Source: CAVWDU01 sp963840725 (lineage in GTDB: Bacteria > Pseudomonadota > Gammaproteobacteria > Pseudomonadales > Halieaceae). From it: a stretch of DNA of 64,000 nt. Shown in pieces: positions 1 to 7,515 of the stretch. The stretch spans positions 186,001 through 250,000 of the forward strand of contig CAWIZY010000009.1 of the NCBI GenBank assembly GCA_963840725.1, written 5' to 3'. Position numbers and translations under genes: made by a program. Below the pieces are notes generated by a model. It searched no databases. It was not told the DNA's origin and was given only the letters and a program-made list of their open reading frames with translations. Within the stretch, counting starts at the first letter, position 1; each line of letters starts with the position of its first letter.

Positions 1-2
1 CG

Positions 3-1385
3 GATGCGCTACAAGATCTGGATTGCTTCACCCTGCCGCTTGCGGAACTTGCGGCGACCGCTCATGCAGAGGGACGTATTAACATGGTGGTGGCGGGCGT
101 ACTGGCGCGGGCCCTGGGCCTGCCTGCTGAATCGCTGCTCGAATTCGCATCTGCCCGGCTGGCGGGAAAGGCGGAGGCCTACCGCGAGGCTGCCGCCGCG
201 TGTATCCACGCGGGTTACGGCCAGGTCTTCGAACTCACCCACCCGTTGCCGAAGCGCACCGCGCGGGACTGTTGGTGTCTTACCGGTAACCAGGCGGCGG
301 CTTTCGGTGCACTGCAAGCCGGTGTTCGCTTTGCGGCAGCCTATCCCATCACTCCTGCTTCGGATGCCCTGGAGTGGCTCGCAGGAGGGCTCGAGCGCGT
401 GGGCGGCCACCTGGTCCAGGCCGAGGATGAGCTGGCGGCAATCAACATGGCGCTCGGCGCGGCTTTCGGTGGGGTCCCCGCATTCACGGCGACATCCGGC
501 CCCGGTCTGGCGCTGATGACCGAGAGCATTGGCCTGGCCGTGGCCAGCGAGACGGCTGTCACCATTCTCAACGTGATGCGCGGCGGTCCCTCCACCGGCA
601 TTCCCACCAAGTCGGAGCAGGGTGACCTGAACATTGCATTGCACGGCCTACACGGCGATGCGCCTCACCTGGTGTTGGCGCCGCTGGATGTAGCCGATTG
701 CGCGTTTACCACCGGGTGGGCGGTGCAACTGGCGCAACAGCTGCAGGTTCCCGCGATCGTCCTCTCGGACCAGTTCCTCGGCCAGTCCACAGCGGTGGTA
801 TCACCTCCCCGGCAGGCACCCGGCCCTGCGGTTGCAGACAGTGTAGAGCCCGATAGCGCCTACCTTCGCTACCGTCTCACCGAGAGCGGCGTCTCAACCG
901 TTGCCCACCCGGGTGATGAGGGGGCCCGCTACACGGCGGACGGGCTCGAGCACGATGAACGCGGAACCCCGTCGGCGCGGGCATCGGACCACCGCGATCA
1001 GCTGGCGAAACGCCGACGCAAACTTGAGCACTTCGACTACGGGCCAGACTGGGCCCGGTGCCAGGGGAGCGGTGACATCGGACTGCTGTGTTTTGGTTCG
1101 TCCAGTGCTTCTGTCAACCAAGCCGCGGAGATACTGTCACAACAGGGGCTGGCGGTACGTACACTGGCCCTGCGCCTGCTCTCTCCGCTGTGCCTGGATG
1201 GACTGGAGGCGGCGCTGACCGACTGCCGGCGGGTGATCGTGGTCGAGCAGAACCATGGCGCACAACTCTATCGCTACCTCCGGGGGCACTGTGGCAGGGA
1301 GCTCGAGAGCCTGGCAGTGCCCGGGCCGGTTCCGCTGGACCCACAGGCCATCGTCGAGGCCGTCACCTCCAGGGAGGCTGCATGA
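3..1385 (+). CDS. korA: 2-oxoacid:ferredoxin oxidoreductase, fused gamma-alpha subunit (5' end outside window)
   Basis: With the next gene this forms a KorAB-type enzyme that oxidatively decarboxylates a 2-oxoacid (probably 2-oxoglutarate) to an acyl-CoA and reduces ferredoxin. The reading frame is open from base 3, so the true start lies upstream. The first ~90 codons are the end of a gamma-type domain. The alpha/TPP-pyrimidine domain follows, with GNQAAAFGALQAG, AYPITPASD, TSGPGLALMTESIG and PTKSEQGDL. The alpha C-terminal transketolase-like part ends at EQNHGAQLYRYLRG. The stop overlaps the beta-subunit start by 4 bases (ATGA), so the two are translationally coupled. The exact 2-oxoacid cannot be read from sequence. 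The ATG at base 84 is internal. Confidence 0.9.
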   Translation, partial: DALQDLDCFTLPLAELAATAHAEGRINMVVAGVLARALGLPAESLLEFASARLAGKAEAYREAAAACIHAGYGQVFELTHPLPKRTARDCWCLTGNQAAAFGALQAGVRFAAAYPITPASDALEWLAGGLERVGGHLVQAEDELAAINMALGAAFGGVPAFTATSGPGLALMTESIGLAVASETAVTILNVMRGGPSTGIPTKSEQGDLNIALHGLHGDAPHLVLAPLDVADCAFTTGWAVQLAQQLQVPAIVLSDQFLGQSTAVVSPPRQAPGPAVADSVEPDSAYLRYRLTESGVSTVAHPGDEGARYTADGLEHDERGTPSARASDHRDQLAKRRRKLEHFDYGPDWARCQGSGDIGLLCFGSSSASVNQAAEILSQQGLAVRTLALRLLSPLCLDGLEAALTDCRRVIVVEQNHGAQLYRYLRGHCGRELESLAVPGPVPLDPQAIVEAVTSREAA

Positions 1386-2221
1386 ATCAACCGATCCGCC
1401 TCAAAGCCAGGGAATTCAAGTCCGGCATCAAGCCCATCTGGTGTCCGGGCTGCGGGCATTTCTCCGTACTCAACGCCATCACCAAGGCGATGGCCGCGCT
1501 TGCTATAGACAAGGACGATACGGTACTCGTTTCCGGGATTGGCTGCTCTTCCAGGCTCCCGGCCTACGTCGACAGTTACGGGTTCCACGGTGTTCACGGC
1601 CGCGGTCTCGCGATCGCCCAGGGGTTGAAGGTCGCGCGCCCGGAACTCACCGTGTTCGCACTCGGGGGCGATGGTGACGGGTTCTCCATCGGCGGCAACC
1701 ACTTCCTTCATGCCTGCCGGCGCAACGTCAATCTCGTTTACATCGCCATGGACAACGAGGTTTACGGCATGACAAAGGGGCAGGCTTCGCCAACGACGCC
1801 CACCGACTGGGAGCACAGCAAACTGACACCGCACGGCCCTGGCGTGCGCCCGTTCAAGCCGACAGCCGTGGCACTGGCGGCCGGAGCACCGTGGATTGCG
1901 AGAGCCTATTCGGGTAATCCCAACCAGATGGCGAAGCTGATTGCGGAAGCGGTCGAGTTCGACGGGTTCAGCTTCATTCACGTGCTCTCGCAGTGCATTA
2001 CCTTCTGCCCCGAGCAGACTGACTGGAAACAGATCGTGCACGAGCGCAGCGATCCGCCGGAAGTGCATGCGGAGAAGGCCGCGAGTCTGTTCCTCACCGA
2101 CGACGGTTTTGAAACCGGCCTCCTGTACTGCCAGCCCCGCCAATCCTGGCCACCGGCTGCAGCGGCCTTGGACGACCCGGCTGGCGCCCTGGCCGTGCTG
2201 GCCAGTGAATTCGGAGCCTGA
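1382..2221 (+). CDS. korB: 2-oxoacid:ferredoxin oxidoreductase, beta subunit
   Basis: This is the catalytic TPP-binding and iron-sulfur subunit, 279 residues, the usual length for two-subunit KorB. Visible features are CPGCGHF near residue 20, the IGCSSR segment, and the TPP/Mg motif GGDGDGFSIGGNH near residue 95-107. MDNEVYGMTKGQ and the C-terminal SQCITFCPEQ are also typical of the beta subunit. I start it at the ATG overlapping the korA stop; the open frame extends upstream but that part is korA shadow. In an anoxygenic phototroph the enzyme could run oxidatively or, with reduced ferredoxin, reductively; direction is inference. Confidence 0.92.
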   Translation: MNQPIRLKAREFKSGIKPIWCPGCGHFSVLNAITKAMAALAIDKDDTVLVSGIGCSSRLPAYVDSYGFHGVHGRGLAIAQGLKVARPELTVFALGGDGDGFSIGGNHFLHACRRNVNLVYIAMDNEVYGMTKGQASPTTPTDWEHSKLTPHGPGVRPFKPTAVALAAGAPWIARAYSGNPNQMAKLIAEAVEFDGFSFIHVLSQCITFCPEQTDWKQIVHERSDPPEVHAEKAASLFLTDDGFETGLLYCQPRQSWPPAAAALDDPAGALAVLASEFGA

Positions 2222-2223
2222 TC

Positions 2224-2733
2224 ATGATGAACGAACAACTCGCGGAATTTCTGGCGCACTCGGTTGAACTCGAGAGCGAGGCACGCGAGCGCTACGCTGA
2301 ACTGGCTGACACCATGGCAGCGCACAACAACCAGCCGGTGTCGGCGTTCTTCCGGCGCATGGCCGAGGAGGCCAGTCACCACCTCGCCGAGGTGGAAACG
2401 ATCGTCGGTGGCGCAATTCTGCCGGGATTGAAGGCCTGGGAGTACAGCTGGCCAGGCACCGAGGCCCCGGAGAGCGCGAGCTACGAAGCGGTGCACTACC
2501 GGATGCCGCTGGGCGAAGCCATGCAACTCGCACTGCGCAACGAACGTGCCGCGGAAGCGTTCTATCGGCAGGCAGCACAGCGCGCGACTGACCCGGAAAC
2601 CCGTCGCGTCGCAACCGGGTTTGCCGACGAGGAACACGGGCACGCCAAGGCGCTGGAGGCGATGATGGCGCGGCTTCCACCGGAGCCTGCGCACGCAAGA
2701 CTCGAGGATGACCCGCCCACCGTGCCGGAGTGA
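2224..2733 (+). CDS. Ferritin-like (rubrerythrin-type) diiron protein
   Basis: A 169-residue all-helical protein two bases downstream of korB, so probably the same transcript. Four helices carry the carboxylate/His pattern of ferritin-like diiron proteins: ESEARERYAELAD, EEASHHLAEVE, NERAAEAFYRQAA and DEEHGHAKALE, giving two ExxH-type ligand pairs. There is no C-terminal rubredoxin domain (no CxxC pairs), so it is not classical rubrerythrin. A role in protecting the oxygen-sensitive KorAB from peroxide or free iron is inferred from context. Two consecutive ATGs make the start ambiguous by one codon. Confidence 0.75.
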   Translation: MMNEQLAEFLAHSVELESEARERYAELADTMAAHNNQPVSAFFRRMAEEASHHLAEVETIVGGAILPGLKAWEYSWPGTEAPESASYEAVHYRMPLGEAMQLALRNERAAEAFYRQAAQRATDPETRRVATGFADEEHGHAKALEAMMARLPPEPAHARLEDDPPTVPE

Positions 2734-2837
2734 TCGGGGGCTAACCGGCCGGCAACTCGCGCGGAATATGACCGGGATCAAGTTGCCGCTGCCATTGTGG
2801 GATTATGCTGATTGTTTGTGAGAAGGAGATTCGTTAC

Positions 2838-3401
2838 GTGAATTGTCGATGGTCATGCACGCTACTGGCAGCGCTCGCAGTTTCACTGTGTGCGGTTGCT
2901 GAAGCCGATAATGAGCAGGCTCTGGCAGCCGAGGCCAGGGCTCTGGCGGCGGAGTTCGCGGGGCGCCTGAAACCCGAGCTGCAGGCGGCCTTGCGTGACG
3001 GCGGCCCGGTGCACGCCATTGGCGTGTGCGCCGACAAGGCACCGTCCATTGCCGATGCTCTCAGCGCCGAGTCGGGCTGGCTGGTCAAGCGGGTAAGCCT
3101 CAAGGCCCGCAATGCCAGTCGTGCGATTCCGGATCGCTGGGAGACGGCCGCGTTGAAGGCGCTGGAGCAGCGCCGGGAGGCGGGTGAACCGGCAGCCGCA
3201 TTGAACTACAGTGAGACTACCGCGTCCCATTATCGTTACCTGCAGGCACAGGTGGTCGAGGGGGTCTGTTTGACCTGCCACGGCAAAGCATTGAGTGCTG
3301 ATGTCAACAAGGCGCTGAACGAGTACTATCCAGACGACAGGGCCACCGCCTACAGCGCCGGGCAGGTCCGCGGTGCGATTAGCCTGAGTAAACCGCTCTA
3401 G
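2838..3401 (+). CDS. DUF3365-type periplasmic monohaem protein
   Basis: I choose the GTG at 2838 because AGAAGGAGA lies at 2821-2829, a good ribosome binding site; the upstream ATG is less likely. The protein of 187 residues opens with a signal peptide (hydrophobic LLAALAVSLCAVAEA). It then has the Tll0287/DUF3365 pattern: GVCADKAPSIA, the NASRAIPDRWE segment, LNYSETT, and a single c-type haem motif CLTCHGK near residue 147. The family is thought to be a redox or signalling haem sensor. Function here is unknown. A hairpin follows immediately. Confidence 0.8.
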   Translation: MNCRWSCTLLAALAVSLCAVAEADNEQALAAEARALAAEFAGRLKPELQAALRDGGPVHAIGVCADKAPSIADALSAESGWLVKRVSLKARNASRAIPDRWETAALKALEQRREAGEPAAALNYSETTASHYRYLQAQVVEGVCLTCHGKALSADVNKALNEYYPDDRATAYSAGQVRGAISLSKPL

Positions 3402-3453
3402 CAGCCTGTTTGAAAAGGCCTCAGCCGCCGCGATGCGGCGTTAAATAGGCTGC
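3401..3453. repeat. Nested inverted repeat after the DUF3365 gene
   Basis: Outer arms GCAGCCTGTTT (3401-3411) and AAATAGGCTGC (3443-3453) pair 10 of 11 with the last as G-T. An inner perfect 6-bp stem CGCCGC/GCGGCG lies at 3426-3440. It could form a long hairpin acting as a transcript end for the upstream gene or a REP-like element. There is no T tract. The remaining bases to 3543 hold nothing I can assign. Confidence 0.45.
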
Positions 3454-3543
3454 CAGCCGCACGTGCCGCTCAGCCCTACGCTGGAAAATGGCCGCTGCCT
3501 GCGGCTGGCGTGTGTTCTGAAGCCAACAATCAGCCCGCTGACT

Positions 3544-4443
3544 TCAGGCCGTTTCGGGATCCCAGTCGTGCGCCTCGATAGCGTCGAACAGTGTCTTGAG
3601 CAAGGCGTTGGGGAATTGACGGTTGAGGGTGATGGCCTGGAAATGCTCCTCCAGCTCGTCGAAGCGTGCCAGCTCGACCAATTGGCCGCTGGCCAGCTCA
3701 TCACGCACGACAATAGCCGGAGTGACCGCCACGCCGTAATTGCGGCGGGTCAGTACCCGCAACAGCGCCATGTCGTCGACTTCCGCCACCAGGTGCGGGC
3801 GTATCTCATGCCGGTCACAGTAGCTGTCGAAAGCACTGCGTATTGCCGTTTCCAGGGTTGGTACCACGAGGGGCTCCTGGCGCAGCATGTCATCCATCGA
3901 CCGGCCTTCCACCCGCCGTTCCGGGTAGCCGATGAGACTCACCGGCTGGCTGGCAATCGTCCGCGTTATCCAGGGTGTCGCGGCATCCCGAGTCGGTGAG
4001 GTATTGGTGAGCACAACGTCCAGCCTGTGTGCTTCCAGTTGTGCCAGCAAGTCTGCGAGGTTGCCTGAGCGGACCGTAACTGAGGTGTTTGCCCGGCCGA
4101 CCAGCGGGTCCAGAAACTCGATCTGGAAATTGCGGGACAGCGTGGCCAGCGCGCCCACTCTCAGCACCTCTGAGGCGGCGGACTCTCCGCTCAAGGTGCT
4201 GAGCAGTTCGGAACCACTGGCGAATATGACGTCTGCGTGGTCCAGAGCCACGCGACCCGCCTCGGTGAGCACCAGTTGCTTGCCGCGCCGGTCGAAGAGC
4301 GCATGACCCAGCTGCTCTTCCAGTTTTTTGATCTGCAATGATAGGGCCGATTGCGACACATGGAGTTGCTCTGCGGTGCGTGTGAGGTTGCCGTTGTGGG
4401 CCACGGCCCAAAAGTAGCGCAGGTGGTTGTAGTTCAGGCGCAC
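3544..4443 (-). CDS. LysR-family transcriptional regulator, NhaR-like
   Basis: A 299-residue LysR protein. The N-terminal winged helix reads NYNHLRYFWAVAHNGNLT, then AEQLHVSQSALSLQIKKLE and LFDRRGKQLVLTEAG, closest in my judgement to the NhaR subgroup. Residues ~90-290 form the periplasmic-binding-like effector domain. It is divergent from the DabA-like/ArsR pair at 4592. The intergenic region holds a perfect CGTTCTT-N5-AAGAACG dyad containing a T-N11-A LysR box. LysR proteins divergent from dab operons are known in other autotrophs, so control of bicarbonate genes is a reasonable inference. Confidence 0.88.
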   Translation of the reverse strand: MRLNYNHLRYFWAVAHNGNLTRTAEQLHVSQSALSLQIKKLEEQLGHALFDRRGKQLVLTEAGRVALDHADVIFASGSELLSTLSGESAASEVLRVGALATLSRNFQIEFLDPLVGRANTSVTVRSGNLADLLAQLEAHRLDVVLTNTSPTRDAATPWITRTIASQPVSLIGYPERRVEGRSMDDMLRQEPLVVPTLETAIRSAFDSYCDRHEIRPHLVAEVDDMALLRVLTRRNYGVAVTPAIVVRDELASGQLVELARFDELEEHFQAITLNRQFPNALLKTLFDAIEAHDWDPETA

Positions 4444-4468
4444 GGGTGCTCCTCCGGGTGCATGCTTG

Positions 4469-4487
4469 CGTTCTTATTTGAAGAACG
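4469..4487. promoter_or_regulatory. LysR-type operator: 19-bp dyad between the LysR gene and the DabA-like gene
   Basis: The sequence CGTTCTTATTTGAAGAACG is a perfect 7-bp inverted repeat with a 5-bp spacer and contains T-N11-A. It sits 25 bases upstream of the LysR start. Same-length relatives with the same outer bases occur at 7151-7169 and 60343-60361. Confidence 0.5.
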
Positions 4488-4591
4488 AAACGTTATGATC
4501 TTTCAATTTTATCAATAGGTCCGATTTCTGCAAACTGCAGCACTGGTACAGATGCAGCCCGATCAACGAGACTACAGGCTGAGGAACAACA

Positions 4592-5239
4592 GTGAATGCA
4601 TTTCTGGAAACCCTGGGCGGGGGACTCTCCCGCGACGTTGGTGGTAGCAGCGGATCGGCGGCTCTGGAGCTCGCCGTGGACGCTGCAGCAGAGCGGATTG
4701 GCAGTGGGCTCATTACCGGGGCACACATCGACAGTGACAGCCTCGCGGTACTTGCAACACAGCGCACCGGTGTCGATATCAAGGACCTGATCCTGGGTTC
4801 CATCGATTCCTGGGCGGCGGACTATTTCTCCGCCGGGACCACTGCCTGGTCTGCCGCACCGGTGGGGTGCTGCCCGTGGCAGTCCTACCGCGCGCGTGCC
4901 GCCATAGACCCTTGCTCCGAGCTGTTAGGGCTTGACCGGGTCAGGACGCATTTCGCCGCACTCCCCGGCAGCGCGACCCGGGTGCTTGTCAGCGCGGCAA
5001 GTGAGCTGAACTGGGACTCTGCTTGCGTCGAGCGAGAGTTTCGCGCGTTGTGGGGTGATGTTTCCCGTTGGAGCGAAAAGGCTCGGGCGCAGGGCTGGAT
5101 CGGGCGCAACCGCGGCCGGGATCACGCGGCGCCACGGCAACTGCTGGCGATCCGGGTGAGTTGGGAATTGGTCCTGCACCGGGCACTGGGCCTGGATCGC
5201 GTAAGCCGCAAAGCGATAGCGGGGGTCTGGTATGCCTAA
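4592..5239 (+). CDS. Uncharacterised protein resembling an N-terminal part of DabA (DUF2309)
   Basis: 215 residues. I do not recognise the first ~75. From residue ~75 the order of features resembles the N-terminal half of DabA encoded at 56285-58714: ADYFSAGTTAW (compare CASYFSADTP), CPWQSYRARAAID, a proline-rich LP segment, ASELNWD, and near the end RQLLAIRVSWELVLHR (compare LPELLAIRLAWEMALWRH). The zinc-site half of DabA (CxD, HG, CGACGG) is absent, so it cannot be a complete transporter subunit. Its 3' end overlaps the ArsR gene by 8 bases, indicating one transcript. The start is the ATG near the LysR operator. The homology call is tentative and by eye. Confidence 0.4.
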   Translation: MNAFLETLGGGLSRDVGGSSGSAALELAVDAAAERIGSGLITGAHIDSDSLAVLATQRTGVDIKDLILGSIDSWAADYFSAGTTAWSAAPVGCCPWQSYRARAAIDPCSELLGLDRVRTHFAALPGSATRVLVSAASELNWDSACVEREFRALWGDVSRWSEKARAQGWIGRNRGRDHAAPRQLLAIRVSWELVLHRALGLDRVSRKAIAGVWYA

Positions 5240-5603
5240 TCGCCGGATCGTCGCGCGAGAGTTGAGTGGGCTACTGAAAGTGCTTGCCCATCCCGACCGC
5301 ATTCTCATCGTTCAGTTTCTCGCGACCCGGGGAGAACACAGTGTGGGTAACATGGCGAACAGCCTCGATCTACCGCCTACTCGCGTCTCGCAGCACCTGG
5401 GAGTGCTGAAATCCAATCGACTCGTGGAAGAAAAGCGCAACGGCAGGGAACGCATCTACGATCTGTCATCTGACCGGCTCGCGTTATGGCTTGTGGAGGG
5501 TGTCGACTTCATTGCAGGCAACCTGCATGGCGTGACGGACGAACAAGTGGAAGATGCCCGAAACCTCTGGATGGGTGCGTTTGCCAACCGCACCGCGCAT
5601 TGA
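5232..5603 (+). CDS. ArsR/SmtB-family winged-helix regulator
   Basis: 123 residues with the ArsR core: MPNRRIVARELSGLLKVLAH, PDRILIVQFLAT, and a recognition helix around PPTRVSQHLGVLKSNRLVEE, then the wing RNGRERIYDLS. No cysteine or histidine cluster typical of metal sensors is present, so the ligand is probably not As or Cd. It is clearly paralogous to the regulator at 9891-10247: both open MPxRxxVAxELS and share HPDR, RVSQHL and the DARNLW/NARKLW end. It overlaps the DabA-like gene by 8 bases. The paralogue heads a carbonic anhydrase/SulP operon, which suggests both respond to inorganic carbon or a related cue; that is inference. Confidence 0.85.
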   Translation: MPNRRIVARELSGLLKVLAHPDRILIVQFLATRGEHSVGNMANSLDLPPTRVSQHLGVLKSNRLVEEKRNGRERIYDLSSDRLALWLVEGVDFIAGNLHGVTDEQVEDARNLWMGAFANRTAH

Positions 5604-5721
5604 AGATATGTTGCAGCGTATGAATCCAAATATCTGATGACTTTAGCCTTACCACCACCGAGACCGGTGTTCTGGCAAACGATTCCGGGTTTGCCCGACG
5701 GCCCCGCAGGGCTAGCCCTGA

Positions 5722-5871
5722 AGCGTCCAGCGCAAGGGGGCGGCCATCCGCGGGGCGGCCATCCGCGGGGCGGCCATCCGCGGGGCGGCCGGCCGCTTGC
5801 GCCGCTTGTTAAGGACAACGGCCATTTACTGCGCGACGCGACGGATGGCCGCCCCCCTTGCGCTGGACGCT
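5722..5871. repeat. Long inverted repeat enclosing 15-bp tandem repeats
   Basis: Arms at 5722-5750 and 5842-5871 are reverse complements over 29 bases except for one extra C in the right arm; they begin AGCGTCCAGCGCAAGG. Inside the left arm and beyond, CGGCCATCCGCGGGG is repeated three times exactly (5741-5785) with a degenerate fourth. The block is a strong potential cruciform or hairpin between the ArsR gene and the half-element at 5892. It may be a repetitive extragenic element; no coding function is seen. Confidence 0.7.
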
Positions 5872-5891
5872 CCAGAGCTCCGCTGAGGTCG

Positions 5892-5915
5892 ATTGCCATT
5901 ATTCACAGGTGCCTT
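5892..5915. repeat. Solo terminal repeat related to the MITE-like element at 25.8 kb
   Basis: ATTGCCATTATTCACAGGTG followed by CCTT matches the 24-base right terminus of the element at 25775-25912 with one mismatch (CAC for CAG). No partner left arm is visible nearby. The rest of the 5604-6133 gap contains the inverted repeat at 5722 and a tRNA T-arm-like motif at 6065-6086, and no gene that I can support. Confidence 0.55.
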
Positions 5916-6133
5916 AGATAGCCTCTCCTCACGATGATCGTCTTAGATCATTCCTCCCCGGAGATGATGGGGGGCGATGAGCATTTCAGCGTGCGCAACA
6001 GACGTTACCAGACCCCCGAGCGGGGGCTTACAAGGAGCGACTGCCGGAACTGGCCGGTCTGGGTGGGCGAGGTTCGAATCCCGCCCTGCCAGTGCAGCTG
6101 CCGGCTGGGTCGGGGCTAGTTCACAGAAGCTCG

Positions 6134-7072
6134 TTATCCGACCTGCCGCAGGTGCGCGGCCGTCCTCGGTGTGTAATCGGTGGCAGGCAGACGGCGTGGC
6201 GATGCGCCCAACCGTTCAGCGATCGCATGCAGCATATCCGTGTTTTCCAGAGTGCGACTATAGGGCAATACTGTCTGCAGCCCTGCCGTATGCTGGCCGT
6301 CTTCCAGCGCGCATAACAGGGCATTGTGGAGACGCGCGGCGTTGCTGTGGTCTCCAGCGCAAAACAGGGCCCAGGCACAGGCCAGGGTCAGGCCGCACGC
6401 ATCTTCTGCATTCGTACCGCGGTGGGTGCAGTTCCAGGCATTGTCGATCACTCCGAGAGAGATGCTGAGTGGGTGCGTGCCCGCGACTACGTTCCCCGCC
6501 GCGGCGAACAGGCCTGCCTGTGCGGGACTGGTGATAATCGCTGCGATTTCATCAGGTTTTCTGAGTAGCCTGTCCATAGCCTGCGCCCCATGGGTTGTTT
6601 CGAACACTGCGTGCGGAACACCATGCTGCGCCGGGCTCACCTGAGCCTGGTCGACAACTAACAAGGTTTTTTCGCCGTTTTGAGCCCGTCCCACCAGAGC
6701 GAGCGCATCCGACTGCGTGCCGGTATCGGTGCCCTCAGGCAGCCCCAGGACAATGGTATTCAACGACGGTGACTGCCCCCCGAGAACGCCCTTCAAGCCC
6801 TGGATAGGATAAATTTCGACACCGGCCCGTATCAGACTGGCGAGACGTGGATTGTGGCTGGAATCGAGCTGGAAGCCGCGCCCTTCAGCGGGTCCCGGGA
6901 TTTGCTCCAGTGTGAGGGCCGCACCAGCCGTCTGCAGGAGTTCCCTGAACCCGTTAGCGAGGGGTTTTGACAGGCCCCATGCGCCAAGTGCGGTAGACGC
7001 AGTCGGCAGCGGCTGGACCAGTCTCAGTTTAGCTTGTTCGCCGGACTGTCTTGATGCGTCTGGGTGGGCCAT
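6134..7072 (-). CDS. Isocitrate/isopropylmalate dehydrogenase-like protein, divergent
   Basis: 312 residues. The C-terminal half has features reminiscent of the isocitrate/isopropylmalate dehydrogenase fold: VFETTHGAQ in place of the usual FEAVHG, then an NVVAGTHPLSIS stretch and LENTDMLH late in the chain. The classical substrate and cofactor motifs are not clearly conserved, so catalytic activity is doubtful; it may be a diverged relative with another role. A GGAG lies about ten bases before the ATG. Upstream sits a CGTTCT-N9-AACG motif (7151) shared with two inorganic-carbon loci. I am not certain of the family. Confidence 0.4.
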   Translation of the reverse strand: MAHPDASRQSGEQAKLRLVQPLPTASTALGAWGLSKPLANGFRELLQTAGAALTLEQIPGPAEGRGFQLDSSHNPRLASLIRAGVEIYPIQGLKGVLGGQSPSLNTIVLGLPEGTDTGTQSDALALVGRAQNGEKTLLVVDQAQVSPAQHGVPHAVFETTHGAQAMDRLLRKPDEIAAIITSPAQAGLFAAAGNVVAGTHPLSISLGVIDNAWNCTHRGTNAEDACGLTLACAWALFCAGDHSNAARLHNALLCALEDGQHTAGLQTVLPYSRTLENTDMLHAIAERLGASPRRLPATDYTPRTAAHLRQVG

Positions 7073-7150
7073 CGATTCTTGCTCCGTGTTGAAACACCGC
7101 TACGATAGCCCTGCGCGATCCTTCTGTGAAATTGATTATTTGAAGAAGAT

Positions 7151-7169
7151 CGTTCTATTAAAGGTAACG
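7151..7169. promoter_or_regulatory. Candidate LysR-type site upstream of the dehydrogenase-like gene
   Basis: CGTTCTATTAAAGGTAACG has the same length and ends (CGTTCT...AACG) as the dyads at 4469 and 60343, although its own symmetry is weaker. It lies about 80 bases upstream of the minus-strand start at 7072. The call is low confidence and rests on the three-way similarity. Confidence 0.3.
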
Positions 7170-7223
7170 TTATTGGGCGCCAACGCGTGGCGTCGGAGTC
7201 AGATCAGGGGAGCACTTATTGGA

Positions 7224-7327
7224 TGGGTGTCCTCGCAGAGCTTCTCGCAGAGCTTTTGGAGTGGGTGTCCTGGTAAACAAACACTGGTAAACATCCCGGT
7301 AAACATTTCTGGTAAACACTGGTAAGC
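7224..7327. repeat. Intergenic short repeats: TGGGTGTCCT and GGTAAAC arrays
   Basis: TGGGTGTCCT occurs at 7224-7233 and 7262-7271, separated by two copies of CGCAGAGCTT. From 7272, five copies of a GGTAAAC-type unit follow at irregular 11-14 base spacing (the last is GGTAAGC). The same TGGGTGTCC word is repeated at 60.6-60.8 kb. The remainder of the 7073-7515 gap holds only the hairpin at 7464; I see no gene. Confidence 0.55.
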
Positions 7328-7463
7328 AGGCTTCACTGGTTTGCGGCCAGACACGCGTTACCAGCTGGGATTGAGAGATGTGTTGTGCAGGGCAAGGGCG
7401 CGAACGAGGTTACACAGGCGCGCCCGCGTAACGGGCTCGTGCTGTTGTCAGATGGGAGAGTTT

Positions 7464-7487
7464 CGCCCCCGCGAGAGAGCGGGGGCG
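7464..7487 (-). terminator. Hairpin downstream of the SulP gene
   Basis: CGCCCCCGC (7464-7472) and GCGGGGGCG (7479-7487) form a perfect 9-bp GC stem with a 6-base loop, about 30 bases past the minus-strand stop of the SulP gene. No T tract follows, so factor-independent termination is uncertain. Confidence 0.35.
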
Positions 7488-7515
7488 CGACGACCTGGGG
7501 GCTTGACAGCCGCCC

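Noticed and set aside
5741..5785. CRISPR-like array
   Set aside because: The repeats are contiguous 15-mers without spacers, and no cas gene is present.
5990..6110. An intact tRNA (possibly tRNA-Sec) on the plus strand
   Set aside because: Only the T arm is convincing; I could not fold acceptor, D and anticodon arms, and the T stem carries a bulge.
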